64,000 nt of DNA. It comes from Theocolax elegans. Lineage: Eukaryota > Arthropoda > Insecta > Hymenoptera > Cerocephalidae. The stretch covers positions 25,500,735 through 25,564,734 of the forward strand of contig CM047430.1 of the NCBI GenBank assembly GCA_026168455.1, in the 5' to 3' direction. Numbering within the stretch: position 1 is the first letter of the stretch; every line of letters starts with the position of its first letter. The notes under the pieces were generated by a model. It was not told where the DNA came from. It ran no database searches and saw only the letters and a program-made list of their open reading frames with translations. Below are positions 9,494 through 21,128 of the stretch, in pieces. The translations under genes were made by a program, and so were the position numbers.

Positions 9494-12409
9494 GGCTCTG
9501 CAAGCCAACCTTCATAGGAGCAGGACGGCCCATGACCTGTTGGCCCAGATCTGTCTCGAGAAAGGCGCCGACATCGTTCTTGTCAGCGAACAGTACCGGG
9601 ACAGAGAAGGGCCTAACTGGTACCGGGATATGCTGGGAACTGCTGCCATATGAGTCTTTAACCCACACCACCTACACGCGGTGCGCCATGGATCTGGTAG
9701 TGGCTTCGTCTGTGTGGGGGGCGGTGGAGTTACATACTTTAGCTGCTATCTCACCCCGAGCGAGAGCATCGAGGGTTTCCAGACCAAGCTGGATGCCCTC
9801 GAAGACGCAATCAGAAATGTGGAGGGCGAGCTGATAGTGGCCGGAGACTTCAATGCGAAAGCAGTGGAGTGGGGAGAGAAAGTCCCAGACTCCAGAGGGG
9901 GACGAGTCATGGACATGGTGTCCAGGACAGGGCTGGTAGTTTTAAACTCCGGCTCTACGTCCACCTTCAGGAGACTGGGATATAGAGAGACGATTATTGA
10001 CGTCTCTCTTGCGACTGAACACCTCGCCGCACATGTGCGGGTCTGGCAGGTGATCGATGACTACACAGCCAGCGATCACCAGTTCATCACGTTCCGCGTA
10101 CGTGAGAACGAGCCAGTCAGGGCAGCTCCTTGGAGCGGCCATCGTAGGTGGAACATCGACAGGATGGACGTCAATAAGTTATCTCTGGCTCTAGAACGCG
10201 GTCAGCGAGCCCTGGTGGAGATACCGGAGGGAGTATCAGCTTCTGAACGGGCTGATAGGGTGACGAGCAATATCATGCGCCTGATCCTGCGGGCCTGTAA
10301 GGAAGCGGTACCCCTCAAGAAGGCGGCGGGCAGAAAACGTTCTGCGTACTGGTGGACGGGAGAGATTGCGGACCTGCGGCGCCGGTGCTTACGGCTACGG
10401 CGTCTAGCTCAGAGAGCTAAGAAGCGGGACCGCGATTCGGCGCTTAAAATAATGGAGCATCAGACGGCGAAGAAAGCTCTCAGTCGGGCAATACAAGCAA
10501 GTAAGTACCGATGCATGGAGAGGCTGCGAGAGGATCTTAATAAGGATCCGTGGGGTTTGGGGTACAAGATCGTAATGCGCAAAGTCGGGGCCTTTGCAAA
10601 AAGTGCTCCGATGAGCGCTGAGGTCATGGACCAGATCGTCCGTACCCTTTTTCCCACTCATCCGAAGCGCACGAATGATCTCGCAGTCCCAGATGGGCTC
10701 GAAGCTCCGCTCTTCACCCGGGCGGAGCTGGAGAAGGCAGTGCGCACCTTGAAGTGCAAGAAAGCGCCGGGACCAGACGGGGTACCATTTGAGGTACTGA
10801 AAGCTGTGGCGCAAAGCCATCCAGAGCTCTTGCTTTGCATGTTCAATACTTGTCTCCGGACTGGAAAATTCTACCCTCCCTGGAAGGAGGCAATGCTTCC
10901 TGTGCGCTAGACCGGGCGCGTTGACTGAATCGCTGGCTCACGTGGCCGGATCGAGCGTCTGTCGCGCCCTCCGACAGGCTCTAACAGGCAATCGTCGAAA
11001 TGGTTAAGGCTCTGCAAGCCAACCTTCATAGGAGCAGGACGGCCCATGACCTGTTGGCCCAGATCTGTCTCGAGAAAGGCGCCGACATCGTTCTTGTCAG
11101 CGAACAGTACCGGGACAGAGAAGGGCCTAACTGGTACCGGGATATGCTGGGAACTGCTGCCATATGAGTCTTTAACCCACACCACCTACACGCGGTGCGC
11201 CATGGATCTGGTAGTGGCTTCGTCTGTGTGGGGGGCGGTGGAGTTACATACTTTAGCTGCTATCTCACCCCGAGCGAGAGCATCGAGGGTTTCCAGACCA
11301 AGCTGGATGCCCTCGAAGACGCAATCAGAAATGTGGAGGGCGAGCTGATAGTGGCCGGAGACTTCAATGCGAAAGCAGTGGAGTGGGGAGAGAAAGTCCC
11401 AGACTCCAGAGGGGGACGAGTCATGGACATGGTGTCCAGGACAGGGCTGGTAGTTTTAAACTCCGGCTCTACGTCCACCTTCAGGAGACTGGGATATAGA
11501 GAGACGATTATTGACGTCTCTCTTGCGACCTGAACACCTCGCCGCACATGTGCGGGTACTGGCAGGTGATCGATGACTACACAGCCAGCGATCACCAGTT
11601 CATCACGTTCCGCGTACGTGAGAACGAGCCAGTCAGGGCAGCTCCTTGGAGCGGCCATCGTAGGTGGAACATCGACAGGATGGACGTCAATAAGTTATCT
11701 CTGGCTCTAGAACGCGGTCAGCGAGCCCTGGTGGAGATACCGGAGGGAGTATCAGCTTCTGAACGGGCTGATAGGGTGACGAGCAATATCATGCGCCTGA
11801 TCCTGCGGGCCTGTAAGGAAGCGGTACCCCTCAAGAAGGCGGCGGGCAGAAAACGTTCTGCGTACTGGTGGACGGGAGAGATTGCGGACCTGCGGCGCCG
11901 GTGCTTACGGCTACGGCGTCTAGCTCAGAGAGCTAAGAAGCGGGACCGCGATTCGGCGCTTAAAATAATGGAGCATCAGACGGCGAAGAAAGCTCTCAGT
12001 CGGGCAATACAAGCAAGTAAGTACCGATGCATGGAGAGGCTGCGAGAGGATCTTAATAAGGATCCGTGGGGTTTGGGGTACAAGATCGTAATGCGCAAAG
12101 TCGGGGCCTTTGCAAAAAGTGCTCCGATGAGCGCTGAGGTCATGGACCAGATCGTCCGTACCCTTTTTCCCACTCATCCGAAGCGCACGAATGATCTCGC
12201 AGTCCCAGATGGGCTCGAAGCTCCGCTCTTCACCCGGGCGGAGCTGGAGAAGGCAGTGCGCACCTTGAAGTGCAAGAAAGCGCCGGGACCAGACGGGGGT
12301 ACATTTGAGGTACTGAAAGCTGTGGCGCAAAGCCATCCAGAGCTCTTGCTTTGCATGTTCAATACTTGTCTCCGGACTGGAAAATTCTACCCTCCCTGGA
12401 AGGAGGCAA
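9380..12409 (+). repeat. 1.5-kb near-identical tandem duplication inside ORF2
   Basis: Unit A (9380-10893, 1514 bp) is followed directly by unit B (10894-12409, 1516 bp). The differences I can see are two single-base insertions in B (GCGACCTGAAC for GCGACTGAAC near 11530, and GGGTACTGG for GGGTCTGG near 11556) and a small shuffle (GGGGGTACATTT for GGGGTACCATTT near 12297). The junction has no evident microhomology. It covers the end of ORF1, all of the endonuclease and the start of the reverse transcriptase. It is either a very recent duplication or an assembly artefact joining two haplotypes or reads. Confidence 0.9.
9486..10893 (+). pseudogene. ORF2 endonuclease and RT start, first duplicate
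   Basis: ORF2 begins at ATG 9486 (MVKALQANLHRSR) and meets a stop at 9651-9653. After a shift it continues from about 9681. The endonuclease domain shows VLVSEQY, AGDFNAKAVEW and the final ASDHQFITF motif typical of apurinic-type endonucleases of the R1 clade. These give the target nick in family members. The frame runs on into the thumb/finger linker and the first RT motif KAPGPDGVPFEVLK, then breaks off at the duplication junction. Confidence 0.8.
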
Positions 12410-13989
12410 GGCTGGTTCTGATAAGCAAGGGCAAAAGACCGGCGGATGCGCCATCATCGTACAGACCGCTGTGTATGTTGGACACCGCGGGTACACTCCT
12501 GGAGAAGCTGGTGCGATCGCGCCTGCAGAATGTGATTCAGGCTGCGGGCGACCTCTCCGAGAAACAATATGGTTTTCGGAGAGGAAGATCCACCATAGAT
12601 GCTGTTTAGGAGGTAGTGAAGGCGGCCATGAGTACGGAGGGCGGAAACCACTTTTCCCGCCCAATCTGTCTCCTGGTGACGCTCGACGTCAAAACGCCTT
12701 CAACTCGCTAAGGTGGTCCGACGTGCTACAGGCTCTGGAACGGGACTTTAATGTACCAAGGTATCTCTTACGGATCCTTGGGGACTATCTGAGGGACCGT
12801 TACATCCTGTACGACACAGCGAATGGCCAGAGAAGACGAGAGCTTACGGCAGGCGCAGCCCAAGGTTCCATACTGGGTCCTGATCTGTGGAATATTTCCT
12901 ACGACGGGTTACTCAGGATGGAAATGCCAGAGGGCTGCACGCTGATCGGGTATGCGGATGACGTGGCCGTTACCATAATTGCTAGAAGCATGGAGATAGC
13001 ACAGACGCGGCTCGATCAGATCAAGGGCCGTGTACGCCGTTGGATGGAGGAGCATGGGCTGGAACTGGCGATGGCAAAAACCGAGATCGTGCTTCTCACG
13101 AAGAAGCGCGTGCCAAAAATTGTGCCGTTGAACTGTTGGTGGAGAAGCCGTTACCACTAAGTTGGTAGTCAGGTACCTGGGGGTGATGCTTGATTCAAAG
13201 CTCACCTTCTGGTACCTGATCAAAGAGGCGGCAGACAAGGCGGCTGCGGTAGTGACAAACCTGAGCAGGGTAATGGCAAACATTGGGGGCCCTCGCCCGA
13301 GCGTCAGGCGTCTGCTGCTGCAGACGGCCGAGTCGATAATGTTGTACGGAGCCAAAATATGGTCAGAGGCGCTGCGACACCAAAAGTACCGCAAGCGCCT
13401 CTTGGCAGTTCAACGGAGGTGCGCGCTTCGAGTGACGAGCTCGTATCACACGGTGTCTGAGCCGGCAGTTCTGGTAGTGGCGGGGGTCATACCCATTGAC
13501 CTCCTAGCCATAGAGCGCCGAAACGTCTACCAGTCGAAGGAGGAGCTTGAACCAGTGAGGGCTAAGGAAGCTGCAAGAGTGCAGACCTTGCTCTCCTGGC
13601 AGGAGCAATGGGAGCGGGAAACGCGCGGAAGATGGACGGCAAGGTTGATCAGCCAGCTGTCCCTATGGCACGGTAGGCAGTATGGGGAGGTGAATTTCTA
13701 CCTCACCCAGCTGCTGACGGGCCATGGATACTTCCGCGCGTACCTGCACCGAATGGGTAAGGCGATGGAGCCACGGTGCTTGTATTGCGGGTCCGAAAAG
13801 GACGATGCCCTCCACACGTTCTTCGTGTGTGAACGGTGGAGGGAAGATAGAGCCAGCATTGAGAGCGACGTGGGTAACTTAACACCCGACAACGTCGTTC
13901 CCTTGATGTTGGCTACGAAGGAGAATTGGAGGTCAACAGCTCGTTATGTCGAAGGCAATCTTCGACTAAAGCGGGCTGACCTCCAATAA
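10894..13989 (+). pseudogene. ORF2 endonuclease, RT and CCHC end, second duplicate
   Basis: Repeats the endonuclease, then continues through the complete reverse transcriptase: KAPGPDG (about 12280), SSYRPLCMLDTAGTLLEK, EKQYGFRRGRSTIDAV, a stop TAG at 12607-12609, LDVKNAFN after a frame change, AQGSILGPDLWN, and the catalytic GYADDVAV near 12950. A further break lies near 13150, after which 13162-13989 gives the thumb (RYLGVMLDSKLTF) and a C-terminal CLYCGSEKDDALHTFFVC zinc motif. At least four frame interruptions mean it is dead. The motif set matches R1/TRAS-type ORF2. Confidence 0.85.
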
Positions 13990-14246
13990 TATTCGGAGCC
14001 TGAAACGGAGGTGCCTTTGCGGCAGACGGCTGGCTCCACCCCGAAGTATTCCTGTAGGTTAGTGCCGGGGTGGAATAAGGCCAGATAAGAGGGGTCTCCC
14101 GGGTGGACTCCCGTCGGCCGCGATCGGTAGCAATAGCTTAAGAACGCGGCTGGCGGGCATGCACTTGGGAGGTGGGTTTTAGTGGGTAGTCCTATGTTTA
14201 TAGGGAGTCCCATACGATGGCAATAAACTGCTTTCCCCCACTATAC
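13990..14246 (+). other. 3' UTR of the R1-like element
   Basis: GC-rich sequence between the ORF2 stop and the A10/(ATT)n tail. It holds no frame of its own. It is not obviously similar to the 3' UTR of the ORF1-only elements, so the two families may be mobilised by different 3'-end recognition. Confidence 0.6.
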
Positions 14247-14255
14247 AAAAAAAAA

Positions 14256-14303
<48 letters not shown>

Positions 14304-14369
14304 CAATACATTATTTAAATTTCACAAACTTTTGTATTAAATACGCATTAGCTATTTTATTCAATCATA

Positions 14370-15400
14370 ATATCCCTTTAACGTCAAAATTGCAGTTTTC
14401 GGAAGTACTAACTTTGACTGTGTATCTATCTATGAAAGCGTTGGAATTTTCTTACGAAAATTCATACCCGACTATTTTCAAGGGTGCTCTTTCGGAATCC
14501 GTTGAGAAAATTTTGAAATTTTTCCAATTTCCATTAAAATTTTTCATTTTAAGTCAAAAAAACGTGATTTTTTTGACATTATTTTTTTTTAATCAAAATT
14601 TTCGACTTGATTAGTTATTGCAATGCAGCTAGAACCACTATAGACCGTGCATTTTTTATATAACCTTTCGACTGGTACCCATAGATTTTCGAAATTCAAC
14701 ATGGCAGATTCAAAATGGCGGCTTTCTCCCGGAAAATTCGTCAAAAAGTTCAGGAATTTTTTACACAATGATGATGGACTTTAGGAAAAAATGTTACTCA
14801 ATAAAAAGTTCTTAGAATTGATCAAAGAATACGATAGAATTTTTTCAGAATTTTTTGACAATTTTGAAAATTTTTGAAAATTTTGAAAATTTGATAATTT
14901 TTTATAATTGTCAAAAAAATCTGAAAAAATTCTACCGTATTCTTTGATCAATTCTAAGAACTTTTTATTCAGTAACATTTTTTCTTAAAGTCCATCATTA
15001 TTGTGTAAAAAATTCCTGAACTTTTTGACGAATTTTCCGGGAGAAAGACGCCATTTTTGATCCGCCATGTTGAATTTCGAAAATCTATGGGTACCAGTCG
15101 AAAGGTTATATAAAAAATGCACGGTCTATAGTGGTTCTAGCTGCATTTCAATACCTAATCAAGTCGAAAATTTTGATTAAAAAAAAATGATGTCAAAAAA
15201 ATCACGTTTTTTTGACTTAAAATGGTAAATTTTAATGGAAAATGGAAAAATTTCAAAGTTTTTCTCAACGGATTCCGAAAGAGCAACCTCGAAAATAGTC
15301 GGGTACGAATTTTCGTAAGAAAATTCCAAAGCTTTCATAGATAGATACTCAGTCAAAGTTAGTACTACCGAAAACTGCAATTTTGACGTTAAAGGGATAT
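14370..15400. repeat. 1.03-kb palindromic (foldback) element
   Basis: Two arms of about 505 bp (14370-14878 and 14892-15400) are inverted copies with a spacer of a few AT-rich bases. The outer ends read ATATCCCTTTAACGTC and GACGTTAAAGGGATAT. Arm differences are scattered single bases and small indels, giving roughly 95% pairing by eye. No transposase is encoded. No convincing target-site duplication was seen next to the ends. Confidence 0.9.
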
Positions 15401-15687
15401 GCAAGTTTAAAACTCGCGTGCACTAAATGCGCCACCTATGTTTTTTCATGTATAACTTTAGTTTCTTTGTCTCATTCGAGTCAGTAACGTTCATACGTGC
15501 GTATAGTGAAGATGTACATTGGATATATAGAAATAAATTACTATTTTTATAAATGAAGCGAAAGTGTAGTCATTCAAGGTAATCTCACAATAAAAAAATA
15601 CAGTCACAAATAATAGTTAACACGTATCTTCAGTTATTATGATAATAATATTGATATATTTATAGTAACTCTGCAGATTAGTATCAT
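15401..15687. other. Spacer between two palindromes; no gene
   Basis: Short non-coding segment between two independent foldback elements. I see no gene or repeat in it. Confidence 0.5.
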
Positions 15688-16685
15688 AATTCCTGTGTAA
15701 AAAAAAAGTATGGGAAACGTCCGGGAAAAGTCTGGCTTACAAAGTCTAGCTGGTGCGACTATCCCATACTTTTTGCCAGACTTAATATATTTTGTTTTAA
15801 AAGTCTGGGATAAATCAACCAGACTTTCTCCCGCACATTTTGCCAGACTGTATATTAAGTTTTAAAAGTCTACGAGAATTCAACCAGACTTCCCCAAATT
15901 TCCCCCTCGCCGAATCTTCGTCGCATTGCATCTTTCAAACATAAAATTTATATTATTTCTAATTAATATAAAAACAATAAATCCTCGACATGTTTTCTGC
16001 TATCGAATTCTCAAAACCACCAAATAATTATCTATCACATATAAAAAGTCACTAAATGTTTTTCGTGTATCTCGCGACAACAAACTGATGAAACGGTTAG
16101 GTTACAATTATAAAAACACAATCATCAAATTGAAGTTGGTTTTCATATCGTTTTGTACCCTAACCATTTCATCAGTTTATTTTCGCGAGATACACGAAAC
16201 ACATTGGTGACTTTTTTTATATGTGATATAGATAAGTATCTGGTGGTTTTGAGAGTTCGATAGCTCAAAACATGTCGAGGATTTATTGTTTTTATTAATT
16301 AGAAATAATATAAATTTTATGTTTGAAAGATGCAATGCGACGAAGATTCGACGAGGGGTAAGTCTGGCTGCATTATCCCAGACTTTTAAAAATTATTATA
16401 AAGGCTGGCAAAATATGCGGGAGAAAGTCTGGTTGAATTCTTCCAGACTTTTAAAAATAATTATAAAGTCTAGTAAAATGTGTGGGTGAAAGTATGCCTT
16501 ATTTATCCCAGACTTTTAAAATAATTATAAAGTCTGGCAAAATGTGCGGGAGAAAGTCTGGTTGATTTAAAATATATTCAGTCTGGCAAAAAGTATGGGA
16601 TAGTCTCACCATCTAGACTTTGCCAAGACTTTATAAGCCAGACTTTTGCCAGACGTTCCCCAGACTTTTTTTTTACACGGGAATT
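15688..16685. repeat. 1.0-kb palindromic element with AGTCTGG subrepeats
   Basis: Inverted arms from AATTCCTGTGTAAAA (15688) to TTTTACACGGGAATT (16685), with the centre near 16150. Each arm carries several copies of an AGTCTGG-containing motif at its outer end (about 15730-15895 and 16365-16670) and then a more unique inner segment that includes TCGCGAGATACACGAA. The right arm has one or two extra subrepeat units. The terminal inverted repeat plus subterminal repeats is typical of a non-autonomous DNA transposon, but no transposase family is identifiable. Confidence 0.85.
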
Positions 16686-16734
16686 CTTATAGTAATTGTA
16701 AAATTGGAAATCCATCATTATAAATGTTTAAACA

Positions 16735-17190
16735 TTAATTTTTTATAATTGTAAAATAATATTTGTATTTTTAACAGCTTACAGGAGGTTGGATTGTTAC
16801 TGAAAAAAGTGGAGATACTTATTTACCACTTTACGGGAACTGCATAAATTTTGTTGCAATAATCATGCTAACAGATCAATCGTTATAAGGCAACAAATTT
16901 ACATTTCTATTAGTATTTCGGGCACTTTTCCCAGATATTTTGATCGTAATTGATCTTAATGATTAAGAAAAATTAGTTAATTTCTTAATTTTCGGGAAAT
17001 TTATAGGCAGTTTCTGACTATAAAAAAACATCTTTTAGACAGTATTTGGTTTTCAGAATCCGGAGCAGAATTGCTGATTTTCACTATTTAAGGTTTAAAT
17101 AGCTTACAAGAGTGTGATAGCATACATTTATAACTTTAAAAGAATTTTTAAGAAAAAATTCAGAAAATTTTACAGCAAAGTCATATTTAT
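16735..17190 (+). repeat. Dispersed direct repeat, copy 1
   Basis: Matches 22430-22880 in the same orientation. Shared stretches include TTTTTATAATTGTA, GGAGATACTT, CCCAGATATTTTGA, TCCGGAGCAGAATTGCTGAT and CAGAAAATTTTACA. Identity looks around 80-85% by eye. The copies lie on either side of the spliced gene at 21129-21787. Confidence 0.7.
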
Positions 17191-17364
17191 TAGAAAGTAT
17201 ATATTATTCGGTATTTCCGAGCTAATTTATGTTACTCAATATTTATTCAAATATTGCACAAAACCCTCTTTATTAGCAACTTACTTGCATATCGCTAAGT
17301 TTTAAATGTTGCCAGAGGTATTAGAAAATTAATTAAGAAAAGATCGAGAAAGAAAAAAGTCAAC

Positions 17365-17436
17365 GTCCCCAGGTCGGGATCGAACCGACGGTCTCCTGCT
17401 TACCGGGCAGTTGCCTTACCACTTGGCTACCGGGAT
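17365..17436 (-). tRNA. tRNA-like sequence, Thr(GGT)-type, probably a pseudogene
   Basis: On the minus strand a cloverleaf can be drawn. The acceptor ATCCCGG pairs with CTGGGGA except for the first pair, the D arm is GCC...GGC, the anticodon arm is CTGC/GCAG with a loop CCGGTAA, and the T arm is GTCGG/CCGAC around TTCGATC. The A box (TAGCCAAGTGG) and B box (GGTTCGATCCC) of RNA polymerase III are present, and a run of T follows within 10 bases. The anticodon would be GGT, but base 33 is C rather than the universal U. With the 1-72 mismatch this suggests a pseudogene or the head of a SINE. Confidence 0.5.
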
Positions 17437-18120
17437 CCCGACGATTCCACAACAAAAAATCTTGTCGACATTATAATCTTTTTCATCAAACGACCCATTT
17501 TCAAGTTAATTTGACTGGACTATTTGAAAAATTCATAAATGTTGTAAAATATATAAATTCTCATTTTGTCCAATAAATTAAGCACTTGAAGATGTCTGCA
17601 AATATGCAACACGAAACGTTCTGCACTTAAATAAATAAAGTGGATATTTTTATTGTTGACCCTATATTATAGACTATTAAATAATTCAAAAATAAAGGGA
17701 AAAAATTACAAAATAGTAATCATTAATATTTTTACTTTCCGTGTACCTTATGAAGTAATCTTAACCCAAGACACTTAAATTCTCGCATAATCACTGCATA
17801 ATATTTATCATTCCGTGAAATTGCATCTTAGGGGTTCATAATTGCCAAAAAAAATCCGGGCCAGTACTAACAGTAGTAACATGTGGCACAATAACTTTAT
17901 GGGTGCGTATGTAGAAGTACATAAGGTACTGCTAATCCTGCTAAGACCAATGGCAAACTGACGATTCGAAATTGCCGAAAAGTGCCTAATGTACGTATAC
18001 CAATGTACAATAATGTTCTGCTCCTCGCGTGGCAAAAAATATTACGGATATCGTGGTCTAAAAGTACTAAGACACGAAACAATATTAAAATGTAAGATTA
18101 TTTAAATGCCTTTATATCAG
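17437..18120. other. No gene seen; hammerhead-like motif inside
   Basis: AT-rich DNA without a coding frame. At 17584-17624 lies TTGAAGATGTCTGCAAATAT followed by GCAACACGAAAC. Its middle can fold into a short stem (TG..TGC with GCA.CA) and is followed by GAAA, resembling a degraded hammerhead ribozyme core as found in Penelope-like elements. The core C of CUGANGA is replaced by T, so cleavage is not expected. Confidence 0.3.
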
Positions 18121-18700
18121 GTCCGATCAAAATGTTAAAATGCACTAAATTTCGGGTACATACTGGAAATGTTTTATCAGAAAACCGAATAACACTAACT
18201 GTGTTTACTGCAATTTAACTAAAAATCTATCAACTTTTACTGTTAGTCATTATATGTAACAATCGTTGCTAATTATGTCTATAATTTATCCTTCTGGGTA
18301 AGAATTTCTACTCTCAAGGTCAATGTCACATAAAACACATGTCAATATTTAACTTGAGAAAAGTGTAAGTGCGCCATAATTGATTTTTTTATCCAAAAGT
18401 CTACAAAAAAAGTTTGAAGCAATACCTTTTAACGCTTTCATGGGCATAATTCTACTGGCGGTTGTATCAAAATGTTCTTATCATGTTTTTATGTTTTTGG
18501 GGTCGCCGATTTCAAATCTGAAGTCAAAATGAAAATTTACAAAATCGCGGCTATAATATGTCAGATTTTGATTTAAAAAATTCAAAATTTCCATAGAAAA
18601 ACTTCGAATTGGAATAAATAAAATTGTATCGTATTCTACATATAATTTTTAACAAAAAATCTCTCTTGTCATTTTTTTCAAAAATGCATATTTTTTGAGA
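18121..18700 (+). repeat. Half copy of foldback family A
   Basis: Begins GGTCCGATCAAAATGTTAAA and follows the same order of sub-sequences as 26400-26925 and the left arm of 29229-30227, for example TTTATCCTTCTGGGT and TTTATCCAAAAGTCTA. Only one arm is present, and the copy is more diverged than the complete palindrome. Confidence 0.65.
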
Positions 18701-20814
18701 AAAAAATTTTCTAAATTTTTAGTGACAAAGTCGCTTTTGAATCGTAAAATTTCTCCCTCTTTGAATTACCCGGAACTAACGACGAGATTCATATGTAATT
18801 CACATGTATGTACATCTACCGTCAATCATGAAAAATTAATTTTTTTCTTTATCACCAGTATTTCAATGTTATAGTTAGGTACAAAAATATAAGCAATCAG
18901 CACGTGAAATAAATGTTTGTATCAATTTTTAGTCTGGAAATAGAATATTTTGATCCGCCATTTTATATGATTTAAAATTCTTATTTTTATAATCAGAAAT
19001 TCAAATACTACTACTACGAACAAAAAAATAGTGAAATAATTATGTACAGTAAAGAATATGTGACTATTTTTAGCTAAAATCGACATTTTTGCACTATATT
19101 TTGTTAAATAAAAGATAATAACAATTAATAATTTACAATGTTTATGTAGTATAGCATTGTTTATCATCTCTAGAATGTAAAAGCACGTTTTATAAGTTCA
19201 GTTACACTTCATAGACTTCAGGGACGATTTTATTGTAAAAATAGAGAAATTTTAGCAATTGTTTATTTAATATGTAATGTTCTTTTTTTTTATTAAGTAT
19301 TTATAATTAACGGTTAGTTTTCATATAATAAAAGAAAAATGAGCAAAAAGTCTACATTACTAATAATTGATATTCCCGGACTAATTGTAGAGAGAGAAAT
19401 AACAAGGGGAATATTGGCACTGTTAATTAACTAGACGGATATAAATGAGATTAGCGTTTATTCAATTATCAACAAATAATTTAACTACATATTAATCGCT
19501 ACAATAATTAATATTAAATAATGAGTATTATTAATCGAATAAAAATAATAACACCGATAACACTGAACATGAACGGAATGGCTTGGGTCGAAATAATTAA
19601 AATGGTGGCTAGAGATCGCGTCTCCGGGCGCAACTCCTTGATACCAAGGGTGCGTCTCCGGGAGCAATTTCCGCTCAACCATGTGGCGAACTAGTACCGA
19701 CGAATTGCACATTATTATAAGTGCATTAGACGTCGATTGATAGATAGTATACCAATATAAAATTAATTAAATATTCACCTGTCTCTTCACCATAACAACC
19801 GGAGTTAACAACTCAAATAAAAAAACAATAATCAATTAGCTTAATTCAGTTCAAGTCTACTAGACCGGTAGGAAATCGACTGCCTGAAAAAGGCGCAAAA
19901 TATCCCTTTTATCTGACCCATGCCTTCCCTCCTCAATTCCAACGGTGGTTGATTCCTCGTGATTGGTAACTCAAGGATTTACTTCTTTGCAAAAAGAATG
20001 ACGTCACGAGCGGCAATTTTAAAGTCACAAATTAATTATCATCGAACTGCAATTGCAGACTCGACTTAAAGGTGAATAACGAGCCTTCACCATCAGCGCC
20101 ACACTGCAGATAAGAAATCTCCTCAACTTATAATAAAAAGAATAAAAAGAGAACTGCAGTAGTCTATCCTTCCATAAGATTTTTAATGAGCATGTGTCAT
20201 TAATTACAACGCCGCTGATGATCAATTTATCAATTAATCACGCAACCGCGAATTGCAAATAATCCAACACACGAATTTAATATTCATATTAATTAACCCA
20301 AACGTCAATTACAATAAAGCAATATTAAACACTAATAAAATTATCATTCATTATACCAGTTAACATAATCATTAAATCGCCAATATTAACAATTAAAATT
20401 ATCTATATCAACTCGTATGCTCATGTGATCGCGCCTTTAATATTCGCCGTACATAAAAGTAAGTCTTAACCTATCGCTATCATTCTCTACAACTATCCCT
20501 TTTCAATACTTGTGAAGGAGATGTCTGGGTTACCGGTAATCCCTCATACGAGTTCTCCGTTACACGCTAGGGGCCGCTGAGGGTACAGCTACGCAGGGCG
20601 ACCTAGTCAACGCGCGCGCAGGATCACGCGCAGCAGCTGACAACATGGCCAACACGTGCGTAGTATCCTCTCTCCCGGTTCGCGAATAACTTGCCTACGG
20701 AATCGGTTCCGTCGAGGAATAATTAATTTCAATATAACCAAGTGCATATTTAATAGTGACGTGCCGGTGCAACGTCACAAATAATAATTGCAAAATACAT
20801 AATTACAAAATACA
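18701..20814. other. No gene seen; mixed AT-rich and GC-rich repeat-like DNA
   Basis: No coding frame of note. GC-richer patches at about 19600-19690 (two copies of GCGTCTCCGGG) and 20510-20700 stand in AT-rich flanks, as in some LTR or large non-coding retroelement remnants, but neither paired termini nor a promoter could be recognised. Upstream exons of the gene at 21129 could lie here and be too short to see. Confidence 0.4.
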
Positions 20815-20985
20815 GTAGTGGTAAAAAAAATTTGAAAAAATTTACTTTTTGAGGTTAGAATAACTTTTGGACAAATAGATTCCAGTGTTTAAATTTTTTT
20901 TCGGTTTTCTGAAAACATTCCCAGTGTGTATCCAAAATTTGGTGCATTTTAAAATTTTGATCGAACTACTTCACGTGGAATACTA
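20815..20985 (-). repeat. Terminal fragment of foldback family A
   Basis: Contains GGTTAGAATAACTTTTG and ends with TTTGATCGAACTACTTCACG then TGGAATACT, the inverted form of the family A outer end. It lies immediately upstream of the first visible exon of the spliced gene, so it would be in that gene's intron. Confidence 0.65.
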
Positions 20986-21128
20986 TATATATATTCTGTA
21001 ATACATTATTATCTGTTACGAAATCGCAAGATTCTTGCTGGTATTTCTATTTTTATTTAAATACATACATCTTACTGTGAATATATTATAAAGTATTTAA
21101 ATTAATTTTCTGTTATTCATTTTTCTAG

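Larger units (their letters stand above)
8211..14300 (+). mobile_element. R1/TRAS-like non-LTR retrotransposon, 5'-truncated
   Basis: Plus-strand element with ORF1 (gag, zinc knuckles), ORF2 (AP-type endonuclease, reverse transcriptase, C-terminal CCHC), a 3' UTR (13990-14246), an A10 tract and an (ATT)n tail ending at 14300. It starts abruptly at 8211 inside ORF1, next to the minus-strand element. The element contains a 1.5-kb tandem duplication and several frameshifts, so it is not active. The ATT-type tail again suggests a preference for TTA/TAA microsatellites. The clade call rests on the ORF1 and ORF2 motifs described below. Confidence 0.8.
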
